Below, in pieces: positions 17,344 through 26,440 of a DNA stretch of 64,000 nt. A program made the translations under genes and the position numbers. The DNA is from Candidatus Nitrosotenuis uzonensis. Its GTDB lineage: Archaea > Thermoproteota > Nitrososphaeria > Nitrososphaerales > Nitrosopumilaceae. Position 1 is the first letter of the stretch. The number at the start of each line of letters is the position of its first letter. The stretch is from positions 124,001 through 188,000 of the forward strand of contig NZ_CBTY010000009.1 of the NCBI RefSeq assembly GCF_000723185.1, written 5' to 3'. The notes below the pieces were generated by a model that saw only the letters and a list, made by a program, of their open reading frames with translations, made no database searches and had not been told where the DNA came from.

Positions 17344-18111
17344 CTAGTCGCTCCCCTTTGCCTTTACTTCTGGTCTTAGTTCTGTGAGAATCTCTTGCTG
17401 GTATTTGTAAAGCGAGTTGTCTTCTACAAGGCGAGGTCTTTGGTGTTCAATCTGTATTATTTTTTTGACAGTGGATGGCCGGTGTGTGAATACTGCAACC
17501 TTGTTTCCAAGTACTGTTGCCTCAGATATGCTATGGGTAACGAACACTATGGTCTTCTTTGTCTTCTGCCAGATCATCTGCATTTCAACCAGAAGTAGAT
17601 CGCGTGTTTGTGCGTCAAGTGCGGCAAACGGTTCATCCATTAAAAGCACGTCAGGATCCATCACAAGAGCTCTGGCAATAGCCACTCGCTGCCTCATGCC
17701 GGTTGAAAGTTGATACGTATACGAGTTTGCGAACTTGGTTAGCTGCATCATCTCAAGATATCTGTCTGATATCTGCTGTCTTTCCGATTCTGGTATACCT
17801 GCTATCTTGAGTCCGAATTCCACGTTATCTCGTACCTTAAGCCATGGAAATAGAGCACCTTCCTGAAAGACCAGTATTCTGTCTGGCCCTGTCTTTGTGA
17901 TTGGTCGATTATCCAGTAGAATCTGCCCGTCATCCGGTTTTTCAAGCCCCGCCGCAATTCTCAAGAAAGTGGATTTGCCGCATCCAGATGGCCCCACAAG
18001 ACAAACAAAATCGCCATCCTCCACTATAAGGTCCACACCACCAAGTGCTTTCAGTTTATGCCCGTCGTGATCAAAATATTTTACAATTCCTTTTGCTTCA
18101 AGCTTTGCCAT
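17344..18111 (-). CDS. NitT/TauT-family ABC transporter ATPase
   Basis: The 255-aa ATPase (from ATG 18111) shows Walker A GPSGCGKST, the Q-loop VFQEGALFPW, the signature LSTGMRQRVAIARAL, Walker B VLLMDEPFAALD and the switch His (FVTHSISEA). The signature Ser-Thr-Gly-Met-Arg variant is typical of TauB/SsuB. I chose ATG 18111 because it is 1 nt past the stop of the binding-protein gene and begins right before the conserved fold; a longer in-frame version would overlap that gene by 59 nt. Confidence 0.9.
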   Translation of the reverse strand: MAKLEAKGIVKYFDHDGHKLKALGGVDLIVEDGDFVCLVGPSGCGKSTFLRIAAGLEKPDDGQILLDNRPITKTGPDRILVFQEGALFPWLKVRDNVEFGLKIAGIPESERQQISDRYLEMMQLTKFANSYTYQLSTGMRQRVAIARALVMDPDVLLMDEPFAALDAQTRDLLLVEMQMIWQKTKKTIVFVTHSISEATVLGNKVAVFTHRPSTVKKIIQIEHQRPRLVEDNSLYKYQQEILTELRPEVKAKGSD

Positions 18112-18112
18112 A

Positions 18113-19111
18113 TCAGACACCTGCCTGTGCTTGATAGAATGCGCCATCCAGATTGTAGCCATGGCGTCCAAGATAGCCTAGCGAGTTAGCACGTTCAGCA
18201 AAAACACGTATTGATTCTGAATTGGCATCCTCAGTAATTATGATGTTGGAAAATGCGCCGTGCACTATACTCTCAGGCAGCATCTTGCCTGTATGTTTTT
18301 TATAAAAATCTATGAATGTGATCTCAGTTTCTCTTGGATTTTCGTTAATCCACTTTATCGTCTTTTTGTGCGCTTCAATCCATCTTTTAACAATCTCAGG
18401 ATGTTTTTCGACAAAATCTGATCGTGCAATCAATAAAACTGATGAGAACTGCTTGTTTGGCCACAAATCTTCTTCGTTGAAAAGCCGTTTGCCTCCAAGC
18501 TGCTCCACTAAGATTGTTGCCAGTGGTTCTGGAACCCATGCACCATCTATTTCCCCTTTTGCAAACAATGTGAATATCTCAGAGTTTGCAATATTGTAAA
18601 CTATGACATTGCCTCCCTTCTCTGCAGGCTTTAGGCCGTTCTCAGAAAGAAAAGTGCGCAAAGATACATCCTGAGTATTTCCAATTGACGGAGCAGCTAT
18701 TTTCTTTCCAGCAAAATCTGCGGCAGATAAAATATCCGTGTCTTTTTGAACCACAAAGCTTGCTCCGTTGCTTGCAGCACCGGAAAGAATCTTCAATCCT
18801 TCTCCTCCAGATTTGACATAGCCGTTGATAAATGGGGACGGTCCCACATACGCCATGTCTGCCGAGTTTGCAAAAAGCGCTTCAATTGCTTGCGGGCCGC
18901 TGTCAACTATTATGGGCTGAATTGGAACATCTCCAAGATAACTAGCAAACTCTCCGTTTTCAATTCCCACTATAGGCACGGCATGAGCTATGTTGGCAAA
19001 AAAGGCGACTCGAACTCTGTTTTGGTCAGAGTCAGGTTGCGCAGAGCCCAGCATGATTGCCAGAATTCCCACCATAGCTATTGCTATTCCTGCCAGAATG
19101 GGAATTTTCAT
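18113..19111 (-). CDS. NitT/TauT-family ABC substrate-binding protein
   Basis: The 332-aa exported protein has an N-terminal membrane segment (residues 5-24) that anchors it to the single membrane, followed by a periplasmic-binding-protein type II fold. It begins VRVAFFANIAHAVPIVGIENG and includes MAYVGPSPFINGY and GAWVPEPLA. These match the SsuA/NMT1 group. Ligand specificity cannot be assigned. A TATA-like box (TATTTAACC on the minus strand, about 19131-19141) lies about 25 nt upstream of ATG 19111. Confidence 0.87.
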   Translation of the reverse strand: MKIPILAGIAIAMVGILAIMLGSAQPDSDQNRVRVAFFANIAHAVPIVGIENGEFASYLGDVPIQPIIVDSGPQAIEALFANSADMAYVGPSPFINGYVKSGGEGLKILSGAASNGASFVVQKDTDILSAADFAGKKIAAPSIGNTQDVSLRTFLSENGLKPAEKGGNVIVYNIANSEIFTLFAKGEIDGAWVPEPLATILVEQLGGKRLFNEEDLWPNKQFSSVLLIARSDFVEKHPEIVKRWIEAHKKTIKWINENPRETEITFIDFYKKHTGKMLPESIVHGAFSNIIITEDANSESIRVFAERANSLGYLGRHGYNLDGAFYQAQAGV

Positions 19112-19273
19112 AAAACAGCGTTATGAAACTTCGGTTAAATAGTGATCGGATTTTAGCTCTACCTATTTAGCTCAAACTATTTTCCAAACTTTTGAAATGA
19201 GTATTGAAAATAGAACAACAAAAACAGATCAGCACAAAAGATAAATGCAAATTGTATTGACGGAAAAGCTCTA

Positions 19274-20461
19274 ATGAAACAAAAAGCAGTACTTGCTTTT
19301 TCAGGTGGCCTTGATACTTCTGTCGTTGTAAAATATCTACAAGAAGAGCACAATATGGATGTGATAACGGTCACGGTAGATGTAGGTGAGGGAAGCGACC
19401 AGAAAAAAATTGCTGCAAAAGCAAGACATCTTGGCGTTCTGCGACACTATAACATTGATGCAAAAAAAGAATTTGTTGAAAAATTTATTCATCCGGCCAT
19501 AAAGGCAAATGCCCTCTATCAGAAAAAGTACTGTCTTGCAACATCACTTGCAAGACCACTGATTGCGCAAAAAGTCTTAGAGGTTGCTAAAAAAGAAAAG
19601 GTCAGCGCACTTGCGCATGGTTGTACTGGAAAGGGTAACGATCAGGTGCGATTTGATGTCACCTTTGGCTCCGGTTCCAACCTTCCAATAATTGCGCCCA
19701 TCAGAGATTTGAATTTAGATAGAGCAACAGAGCTGGAATTTGCAAACAAACACGGCATTCCAATTGATAGCGTATCAAAAAAATTCTCAATTGATCAGAA
19801 TTTATGGGGCAGGGCAATAGAAGGAGGAAACCTAGAAGACCCATATGCAGAGCCGCCAGATGATGCGTTTATCTGGGTAAAGACAAAGAACCTACCAGAT
19901 AAACCGCGATATATGGAAATTGAATTTGAAAACGGTGTCCCAGTCTCAATCGATAAGAAAACATTGAATCCGGTAAGACTAATCGAGTATGCGAACCAAG
20001 TAGCAGGAGCAAACGGTGTAGGAATTGTCGATCACATAGAAGACAGAGTAGTAGGCATAAAGTCGCGAGAAGTGTACGAAACACCAGGCGCCATGTGCAT
20101 AATAGAGGCACATTCAGACCTTGAAAAAATGGTACATACAAAGCACGAAAACAAGTTCAAAAGCATAGTGGACCAAGAATGGGCTTGGCTTGCATATTCA
20201 GGATTGTGGCAGGACCCGCTAAAGCGAGACCTTGACAAGTTCATAGACCAGTCACAAAAGACAGTCACTGGAATTGTCAGGTTAAAGCTTTACAAAGGAG
20301 GATTGCGTGTAGTAGGCAGAAAATCAAAGCACTCACTATACAGACACGACATTGCAACTTATGGCAAGGGATCTGCATTTGATCAAAGAAAGGCCACAGG
20401 CTTTGTTGAGTTGTGGGGACTGCAGACAACAGAAGCTAATAAATTAGCAGACAAGAGGTGA
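19274..20461 (+). CDS. argG: argininosuccinate synthase
   Basis: This 395-aa enzyme condenses citrulline and aspartate with ATP. The PP-loop pyrophosphatase motif AFSGGLDTS is at residues 8-16, with further family blocks HGCTGKGNDQVRFD and EGGNLEDPY. It opens the arginine/lysine cluster, and its stop overlaps a GTG codon in front of LysW, so it is probably co-transcribed with the LysW genes. This suggests that the first LysW-LysX set serves arginine at least in part. Confidence 0.95.
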   Translation: MKQKAVLAFSGGLDTSVVVKYLQEEHNMDVITVTVDVGEGSDQKKIAAKARHLGVLRHYNIDAKKEFVEKFIHPAIKANALYQKKYCLATSLARPLIAQKVLEVAKKEKVSALAHGCTGKGNDQVRFDVTFGSGSNLPIIAPIRDLNLDRATELEFANKHGIPIDSVSKKFSIDQNLWGRAIEGGNLEDPYAEPPDDAFIWVKTKNLPDKPRYMEIEFENGVPVSIDKKTLNPVRLIEYANQVAGANGVGIVDHIEDRVVGIKSREVYETPGAMCIIEAHSDLEKMVHTKHENKFKSIVDQEWAWLAYSGLWQDPLKRDLDKFIDQSQKTVTGIVRLKLYKGGLRVVGRKSKHSLYRHDIATYGKGSAFDQRKATGFVELWGLQTTEANKLADKR

Positions 20462-20472
20462 AAAAGATCGTA

Positions 20473-20640
20473 ATGAATTGTTTAGAATGTGATGCAACAA
20501 TCAACATCCCAGATGATGCAGCAGTTGGAGAGATAGTTTCATGTCCAGAATGCGGAGCCGACTTTGAAATAGCAAAGAAGAATGGTTCCAATGTAGAACT
20601 AAAGCCAGCGGAAAGCGTCGGAGAAGACTGGGGAGAATAG
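20473..20640 (+). CDS. lysW: LysW amino-group carrier protein, copy 1
   Basis: The 55-aa acidic carrier has two zinc-binding Cys pairs (MNCLEC, VSCPEC) and the canonical C-terminus VGEDWGE. In the LysW pathway the gamma-carboxyl of the last Glu is joined to the alpha-amino group of alpha-aminoadipate or glutamate, protecting it through the later steps. I chose ATG 20473, which gives the same length as copy 2 and lies 12 nt after GAGGTG. A GTG at 20458 overlapping the argG stop is the alternative. LysX begins immediately after the stop. Confidence 0.93.
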   Translation: MNCLECDATINIPDDAAVGEIVSCPECGADFEIAKKNGSNVELKPAESVGEDWGE

Positions 20641-21498
20641 TTGGCCAAGGTCTGCATCGTATTTGATAGACTCAGATTAGAAGAAAAGATGCTTGAGGAT
20701 CAAGCATCCAAGATGGGTCACAACACCATCGTAATAGATGCCAAGATAACCCAGATGAGTACTGAGACTAGAAGGTCAGACATTGATTTTGGCGACGTAG
20801 TTCTTGAACGCTGCGTAAGCTACTATCGTGGGCTCCATTTTACAGCCTGCCTTGAGTTCCTAGATGTCCCAGTAATTAACACACACCAAGTCGCAGAAGT
20901 GTGTGGAAACAAGATGGTGACCTCACTTTTGTTAAAAAAACACGGTGTTCCCACGCCAAAGACATACTTTGCATTCTCCTCAGAGGAGGCAATGAGGATG
21001 ATCGAAAAGCTTGGCTACCCCATAGTAATCAAGCCGATAATAGGCAGTTGGGGAAGAGGAATATTGCCATTACGTGATAAGGATACCACTGAAGCAATAA
21101 TAGAGATGCGAGACATTGAGGACGGCTCGCACGATAGAATTTACTATCTTCAAGAAATGATAAAGAGGCCGCCAAGAGACATACGTGCCATAACTGTAGG
21201 CGATCAGGTAGTTGCGGCAATGTACAGAAAGTCGCAGGGCGACTTTAAGACAAACATCGCACTAGGAGGCGATCCTGAGATTTGTGAAGTGACAAAAGAA
21301 ATGGAGGACTTGTGTCTGAAGGCATCAAAGGCAGTAGGCGGTGGTATTTTGGGCATCGATCTGATGGAGGATGACAGTCGCGGCTTGGTAATCCACGAAG
21401 TGAATAATACTGTCGAATTCAAAGGTCTGGCGCGAGTTGCAAAAAAGAACATTCCAGAAGAAATGATAAAGTTCGCCTTGAACTACATTAGAAAATAA
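20641..21498 (+). CDS. LysX/ArgX-type ATP-grasp ligase, copy 1
   Basis: The 285-aa RimK-like ATP-grasp enzyme ligates alpha-aminoadipate (LysX) or glutamate (ArgX) to the C-terminal Glu of LysW. Visible blocks are VLERCVSYYRGLHF, VIKPIIGSWGRGI and the metal-binding HEVNNTVEFKG. The start is TTG, abutting the LysW stop. A paralogue lies at 26437. Two copies suggest one for lysine and one for arginine; position next to argG hints that this one is ArgX, but sequence alone does not prove it. Confidence 0.9.
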   Translation: MAKVCIVFDRLRLEEKMLEDQASKMGHNTIVIDAKITQMSTETRRSDIDFGDVVLERCVSYYRGLHFTACLEFLDVPVINTHQVAEVCGNKMVTSLLLKKHGVPTPKTYFAFSSEEAMRMIEKLGYPIVIKPIIGSWGRGILPLRDKDTTEAIIEMRDIEDGSHDRIYYLQEMIKRPPRDIRAITVGDQVVAAMYRKSQGDFKTNIALGGDPEICEVTKEMEDLCLKASKAVGGGILGIDLMEDDSRGLVIHEVNNTVEFKGLARVAKKNIPEEMIKFALNYIRK

Positions 21499-21525
21499 AT
21501 TATACCACATCATGAGGGAAAGCGT

Positions 21526-22581
21526 ATGTTAAGAGTAGGAGTAGTTGGAGCATCAGGATATGTTGGCGGAGAGATGCTACGCCTTTTAGTTACACACCCA
21601 AAAGTAGAGATCACCATGGTGACATCAAGACAGTATGTCGGTGAGTATCTTCACAGAGTCCAGCCAGCTCTTAAGGGATTTACAGAACTTACATTTTCAG
21701 AGTTAGACTATGATAAAATGTCAGATAAATGTGATCTTGTGTTTACCGCAGTTCCACATGGCACAGCTACTGAGATTGTCAAAGCTCTTTACGATAGAGG
21801 GCTTAAGGTAGTAGACCTTTCTGCCGACTATAGGCTTCACAATCAGGAAGGATACACAAAATGGTATGGGTGGGAACATCCACATCCAGAATACTTGGCA
21901 AAATCAGTCTTTGGAGTTCCAGAGCTGCACAGAGAGAAAATCAGAAACGCCCAGCTTGTATCTTGCCCAGGATGTATGGCGGTAACTTCGATGCTTGCCC
22001 TTGCGCCTCTTGTAAAAAACAACCTAATCGATACAGAACACATAGTAGTCGACTCGAAGATTGGCTCCTCTGGAGCAGGAGCTGGGAGCGTTGCAGGCAC
22101 GCACCATGCAATGCGCTCAGGTGTAATCAGGCCATACAAACCGGCAAAGCACCGACACACAGGAGAAATTGAGCAAGAGCTAAGTGAGATTGCAGGAAAA
22201 AAGATCAAAGTTTCAATGAGTCCTCATGCAGTAGATATTGTAAGGGGCATATTGTGTACCAATCACACTTTTCTTACAAAAGACATAACGGAAATAGAAT
22301 TGTGGCGGGTCTACCGTGAGATGTACAAAGAGGAAAGATTCATCAGGCTCATACGTGACAAAAAGGGACTGTACAAGTTTCCAGATCCCAAGTTTGTCGT
22401 CGGCTCTAATTTCTGTGACATAGGATTTGATATTGATGAGGACAATCACAGACTTGTTGCGCTATCTGCTTCAGATAACTTGATGAAAGGTGCAGCAGGC
22501 TCTGCCATACAGAATATGAACATAATGGCAGGCTTTGACGAAATGGATGGGCTAAGATACTCACCGCTTACCCCTGTTTGA
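21526..22581 (+). CDS. lysY: LysW-aminoadipyl/glutamyl phosphate reductase (LysY/ArgC)
   Basis: The 351-aa NADPH-dependent reductase converts the LysW-bound acyl phosphate to the semialdehyde. It shows VGASGYVGGEMLRLL at the N-terminus, the active-site Cys in VSCPGCMA, and the GSSGAGAG loop. There is one copy for two ligases, so it presumably serves both lysine and arginine routes. It is 27 nt downstream of LysX copy 1. Confidence 0.92.
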   Translation: MLRVGVVGASGYVGGEMLRLLVTHPKVEITMVTSRQYVGEYLHRVQPALKGFTELTFSELDYDKMSDKCDLVFTAVPHGTATEIVKALYDRGLKVVDLSADYRLHNQEGYTKWYGWEHPHPEYLAKSVFGVPELHREKIRNAQLVSCPGCMAVTSMLALAPLVKNNLIDTEHIVVDSKIGSSGAGAGSVAGTHHAMRSGVIRPYKPAKHRHTGEIEQELSEIAGKKIKVSMSPHAVDIVRGILCTNHTFLTKDITEIELWRVYREMYKEERFIRLIRDKKGLYKFPDPKFVVGSNFCDIGFDIDEDNHRLVALSASDNLMKGAAGSAIQNMNIMAGFDEMDGLRYSPLTPV

Positions 22582-22585
22582 GCAA

Positions 22586-23386
22586 ATGATTACAATCAAA
22601 ATTGGTGGAAGTGTAGTAGAAAATCTTCATCCATCCACCATACAAGACATAAAAAAAGTTGCAGAAAGTGAGGGAGTAATACTTGTTCATGGCGGCGGCA
22701 AGGAGGTAACAAAGACTTGCGAGATGCTAGGTAAAGAGCCAAAGTTTGTTGTATCACCTAGCGGAATTAAATCACGATACACGGATAAGGAGACAGCCGA
22801 GATCTTTACCATGGTCATGTCAGGCAAGATAAACAAGACCATAGTTCAGATGTTGCAAAAAAATGGCGTAAACGCAATAGGCTTATCCGGAGTTGATGGC
22901 AAGGTCTTCATGGCAGAAAGAAAAGATAAGCTGGTCATCATAAATGAGAAAGGACGAAAACAAATGATTGATGGCGGATACACAGGCAAGGTCACAGAGG
23001 TAAACGGCGCGCTCCTAAAGATGCTACTAGATAATGGATATACCCCGGTAGTATCACCGATTGCATTAAGCAAAGAATTCGACCTGTTAAACATAGATGG
23101 AGACAGGGCTGCTGCAAATGTGGCAGGGGCAATAAAGAGCGATAAGATCTTGTTTTTGACCAATGTTGACGGTCTTTTAATGAATGATAGACTGGTACAA
23201 AAATTAACAAATGCAGAGGCAAAGGAAATAAGACCCAAGGTGGGCTTTGGTATGGAAAAGAAGATACTTGCGGCAACGGAGGCACTTGATATGGGCGTCA
23301 TGGAAGCATTGATTGCAAACGGCCAGCGAGAAAATCCTATATCCTCGGCAATTTCTCATCAAAACTGCACGGTAATTTCAAAATGA
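22586..23386 (+). CDS. lysZ: LysW-aminoadipate/glutamate kinase (LysZ/ArgB)
   Basis: The 266-aa amino-acid kinase phosphorylates the side-chain carboxyl of the LysW-bound substrate. It has IKIGGSVVE at the N-terminus, VHGGGKEV (phosphate loop) and NIDGDRAAANVAGA (ATP region). It begins 4 nt after lysY, and its stop overlaps the aminotransferase ATG (ATGA), indicating translational coupling. Confidence 0.93.
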   Translation: MITIKIGGSVVENLHPSTIQDIKKVAESEGVILVHGGGKEVTKTCEMLGKEPKFVVSPSGIKSRYTDKETAEIFTMVMSGKINKTIVQMLQKNGVNAIGLSGVDGKVFMAERKDKLVIINEKGRKQMIDGGYTGKVTEVNGALLKMLLDNGYTPVVSPIALSKEFDLLNIDGDRAAANVAGAIKSDKILFLTNVDGLLMNDRLVQKLTNAEAKEIRPKVGFGMEKKILAATEALDMGVMEALIANGQRENPISSAISHQNCTVISK

Positions 23387-24573
23387 GTGAAGATGATTTT
23401 CTTGGTAGCCTCTACCAAAGGTTCCCAGTGACAGTTGAAAAAGGATTAGGATCAAGAGTCTGGGACATCAACGGAAAAGAATACATTGACTGTATGGGTG
23501 GATACGGTGTTGCCCTAGTTGGTCACAGAAATCCAAGAGTTGTCGCGGCAATAAAATCCCAAATTGATAAGATAATTACAGTCCACACGTCATTGTACAA
23601 CAAGACTCGTGAGGAATTTTTAGAAAATCTCATCAAGGTAGCACCGAAGGGGCTCACAAATGTCCACCTTGGAAACAGTGGAGCCGAAGCAGTTGAAGCT
23701 GCGATAAAGTTTGCAAGAAAATACACTGGCAAGTCAGGAATGATCGCAATGAACGGCTCGTATCATGGAAAGTCGATGGGGGCGCTATCTATCACGTTTA
23801 ATCCAAAGTACAGAAAATCATTCATGCCGCTTGTAGAAAAGGCAGTATTTTCTCCTTTTGGCGATATCGAAACACTACGCTCAAAAATAGACAAGGATAC
23901 TGCATTTATCATAATGGAGCCCATACAGGGCGAGGGAGGGATACACGTTGCACCAGATGGATTCCTCCAACAGGTTCGCAAGCTCTGTGATGAAAACAGA
24001 ATTCTCCTTATATTTGACGAAATTCAAGCAGGATTAGGCAGAACAGGCAAAATGTGGGCGTGCGATCACTGGAGTACGGCCCCAGATATAATGTGCCTTG
24101 CAAAAGGTATAGCAGGCGGAGTTCCAATGAGTGCAACTCTTGTAAAACCAGAGATACTTGCTGCAATGAGTAAGGGTGAACACTCATCCACTTTTGGCGG
24201 CAATCCACTATCATGCGCCGCAGGGGTTGCAACACTGCAGGCTCTAACACAGGATGGCCTCATCGAAAATGCGGCCAAAGTAGGCAAAACATTCAGGGAA
24301 GGACTTGAACGGCTAAAAGAAAAACACAGCATCATACGCGATATACGGGGAAAGGGACTGATGATTGGAGTAGAGATGAAATTCGAGGTAAAAGACATAT
24401 TGTTTGACGGCATTTCAGAAGGAGTCCTGCTGTTATACTCAGGACGCAACATACTCAGGCTGCTGCCACCACTTGTCACTTCAGAGGATGACGTTAACAA
24501 AGTATTAGAAGTACTAGACAGATTATTTGCTAGAGAAACGGAGAGAAAAAAGAATGTACAAGGACAAGATTGA
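23383..24573 (+). CDS. lysJ: LysW-aminoadipate/glutamate semialdehyde aminotransferase (LysJ/ArgD)
   Basis: The 396-aa class III PLP aminotransferase converts the LysW-bound semialdehyde to LysW-lysine or LysW-ornithine. It carries GNSGAEAVEAAIK, the GSYHGKS loop, IFDEIQAGLGRTG and the PLP lysine in LAKGIAGGVP. Its start overlaps lysZ by 4 nt, and its end overlaps the regulator gene by 20 nt. Confidence 0.93.
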   Translation: MSEDDFLGSLYQRFPVTVEKGLGSRVWDINGKEYIDCMGGYGVALVGHRNPRVVAAIKSQIDKIITVHTSLYNKTREEFLENLIKVAPKGLTNVHLGNSGAEAVEAAIKFARKYTGKSGMIAMNGSYHGKSMGALSITFNPKYRKSFMPLVEKAVFSPFGDIETLRSKIDKDTAFIIMEPIQGEGGIHVAPDGFLQQVRKLCDENRILLIFDEIQAGLGRTGKMWACDHWSTAPDIMCLAKGIAGGVPMSATLVKPEILAAMSKGEHSSTFGGNPLSCAAGVATLQALTQDGLIENAAKVGKTFREGLERLKEKHSIIRDIRGKGLMIGVEMKFEVKDILFDGISEGVLLLYSGRNILRLLPPLVTSEDDVNKVLEVLDRLFARETERKKNVQGQD

Positions 24574-24973
24574 TGATGAAATAATCAGGATCCTAAAAGA
24601 GGACTCTAGAGAGTCTTTTGTAGATATCGGAAAGAAGCTAAAGCTTTCCGAATCAGCTGTGAGACGAAGGGTAAAGAACCTTATTGACGGCCAGATAATC
24701 AAAAAATTCACAGTTGAAATAGGCGAGCAGAACTCTACAAAGGCAATCGTTCTAATCTCAGTCGAATCGTCGATGGATACATCCAAAGTATCAACCAAAC
24801 TTACCAAGCTTGAAGGAATAAAGACAGTCTATGAGATAACAGGACAATATGATATTGCAGTCATTCTTTCGGCCCCAAACATAACTGAAATAAATGGTTC
24901 AATTGATCAGTTGCGAAAGGTGCCGGGTGTTTCAGACACCAACACTGTAATCATATTGCGCGAAGTTGTTTAA
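24554..24973 (+). CDS. Lrp/AsnC-family regulator, LysM-like
   Basis: The 139-aa protein (from ATG 24554) has an N-terminal winged helix (DEIIRILKEDSRESF ... SESAVRRRVKNL) and a C-terminal RAM/ACT-type effector domain (VLISVESSMDTSKV ... VIILREVV). It sits between the lysJ and lysS transcription units, like LysM of Sulfolobus, which regulates lysine genes. Regulation of this cluster by lysine or arginine is the obvious inference. It overlaps lysJ by 20 nt. A TTG 27 nt upstream would add only a charged non-homologous leader. Confidence 0.85.
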   Translation: MYKDKIDDEIIRILKEDSRESFVDIGKKLKLSESAVRRRVKNLIDGQIIKKFTVEIGEQNSTKAIVLISVESSMDTSKVSTKLTKLEGIKTVYEITGQYDIAVILSAPNITEINGSIDQLRKVPGVSDTNTVIILREVV

Positions 24974-25053
24974 CGAAAATCGAGCTCAAAACTCTGTTTT
25001 TGGCCTAAAATAGATGTATTTTATCTGATTAGTGCCGCTTCTAGTACGATTAT

Positions 25054-25062
25054 CTTTATAAC
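25054..25062 (+). promoter_or_regulatory. TATA-like box of lysS
   Basis: CTTTATAAC is centred about 31 nt before the lysS ATG in a 115-bp gap after the Lrp-type regulator. It implies that lysS and the genes behind it form a second transcription unit. Confidence 0.5.
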
Positions 25063-25088
25063 GGGCACATTCCTGTAACAACTCTGCT

Positions 25089-26270
25089 ATGAACGATCCA
25101 AATTACTATGCCCACTTGTGGAACGAGTATGACAAAAAGCCAAGAAGAATACACGTGCTGGACAGTACTCTTAGAGAAGGCGAACAGCACCCAGGAGTGA
25201 CGTTTACCAACAAACAACGCATTCAGATTGCATGGATGTTAGATTATTTCGGTGTGGACCAGATTGAGATATCACCAGTGGTATCAGAAGACCACTTTGA
25301 GGCAACAAAGACAATCATAAAACAAGGCCTAAGAGCAGATATTGTGGCGCACGTACGCGCCCTAAAAGAGGATGTGGATGTTGCACTAAAGTGCGATCCC
25401 AAATGGACTGCCACATATCTTGGAATTTCAGACATTCACCTAAAGGACAAGCTGAGAATCACTCGCGAAGAGGCAATGCGACGAGCAGTAGAAACTGTCG
25501 AGTATGCAAAATCACACGGTCTGAAGATGAGATTCACTGTGGAAGACGGTAGTAGGGCAGACCCAGAGTTCTTGCTCAAAATATGCAAGGCAATAGAAGA
25601 GGCAGGGGTTGACAGAATTAGTTTACCAGACACAGTAGGAGTCATGAGACCAAAGGGCATGTACAACTTTGTAAAAATGGTAAAAGATAAGATCAAGGTA
25701 CCTTTGGATGTCCACTGCCACAACGACATGGGATTTGCACTTGCCAACGCATTTGCAGGAGTCGATGCAGGCGCAGACCAGATACACACCACAATAGACG
25801 GTGTGGGTGAAAGAACAGGCATTCCTGCGCTTGCAGAAGTAGCAGTTGCCATGACATATTTGTACAGATCTCCAAACGACTTTAGGCTCGACATGCTAAC
25901 TGATCTCTCAAAGCTGATAGAAGATTATACTGGAATAGTTCCATACGATTCAAAACCCATAGTAGGTCCTACCGCGTACAAGCACAAGGCTGGCACTCAT
26001 CTTGCTGCGATACTGAGAAACCCTGCGGCATATGAGCCGATTCCTCCAAGAGTGGTAGGAAACAGGCGGAGAATAGTCTTTGGCGAGCTTGCAGGAAAGA
26101 CAGGTTCTGCATATCTGATGTCGATTTTAGGCCTGGATAAGAACGATGAGCAAGCAAAAGCAGTAGCTCTTGGGCTTAAAAACCTCAGAATGGGGGATCT
26201 TTTGGAGATACCTCTGGACGGTAAGCTTGAAAGAAAGATAATTAATGACTCAAAGGGCAGTAATGAGTAA
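25089..26270 (+). CDS. lysS: homocitrate synthase
   Basis: The 393-aa enzyme condenses 2-oxoglutarate and acetyl-CoA to homocitrate, the entry step to alpha-aminoadipate. It belongs to the DRE-TIM superfamily: DSTLREGEQHPG (residues 25-36) with catalytic residues, the metal-binding VHCHNDMG, and GVGERTGIP. Homocitrate synthase is preferred over isopropylmalate synthase because of the HPG motif and the lysine cluster. LysW copy 2 begins 3 nt after the stop. Confidence 0.9.
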   Translation: MNDPNYYAHLWNEYDKKPRRIHVLDSTLREGEQHPGVTFTNKQRIQIAWMLDYFGVDQIEISPVVSEDHFEATKTIIKQGLRADIVAHVRALKEDVDVALKCDPKWTATYLGISDIHLKDKLRITREEAMRRAVETVEYAKSHGLKMRFTVEDGSRADPEFLLKICKAIEEAGVDRISLPDTVGVMRPKGMYNFVKMVKDKIKVPLDVHCHNDMGFALANAFAGVDAGADQIHTTIDGVGERTGIPALAEVAVAMTYLYRSPNDFRLDMLTDLSKLIEDYTGIVPYDSKPIVGPTAYKHKAGTHLAAILRNPAAYEPIPPRVVGNRRRIVFGELAGKTGSAYLMSILGLDKNDEQAKAVALGLKNLRMGDLLEIPLDGKLERKIINDSKGSNE

Positions 26271-26272
26271 CT

Positions 26273-26440
26273 ATGGCAAAATGTTCAGAATGTGACTCTG
26301 ATATTTCAATCCCAAAGGATGCTCTAGAAGGCGAGCTTGTAACTTGTCCTGATTGCGGTGCAAGCTTTGAGATTGTAAAATCTTCTGGCGGATTTGAGCT
26401 AAAACCAGCTCAGAGCGTTGGAGAGGACTGGGGTCAGTGA
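26273..26440 (+). CDS. LysW-like carrier protein, copy 2, with C-terminal Gln
   Basis: The 55-aa product aligns with LysW copy 1 along its length: Cys pairs CSEC and TCPDC, then FELKPAQSVGEDWG. The final codon before TGA is CAG, so it ends in EDWGQ and not EDWGE. The last Glu of LysW is the attachment residue in the characterised pathway, so this copy lacks the expected side-chain carboxyl. Only a single base (GAG to CAG) separates the two states. It begins 3 nt after lysS and overlaps the second LysX-like gene by 4 nt (GTGA). It may be non-canonical, modified after translation, or regulatory; a sequencing error cannot be excluded. Confidence 0.9.
   Translation: MAKCSECDSDISIPKDALEGELVTCPDCGASFEIVKSSGGFELKPAQSVGEDWGQ

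Noticed and set aside
17344-18171. Longer ABC ATPase starting at 18171
   Set aside because: It would overlap the binding-protein gene by 59 nt and add residues unlike the family. ATG 18111 directly follows the upstream stop.
20458-20640. LysW copy 1 starting at GTG 20458
   Set aside because: It would add five residues not seen in copy 2. ATG 20473 gives an equal 55-aa length. The GTG remains possible.
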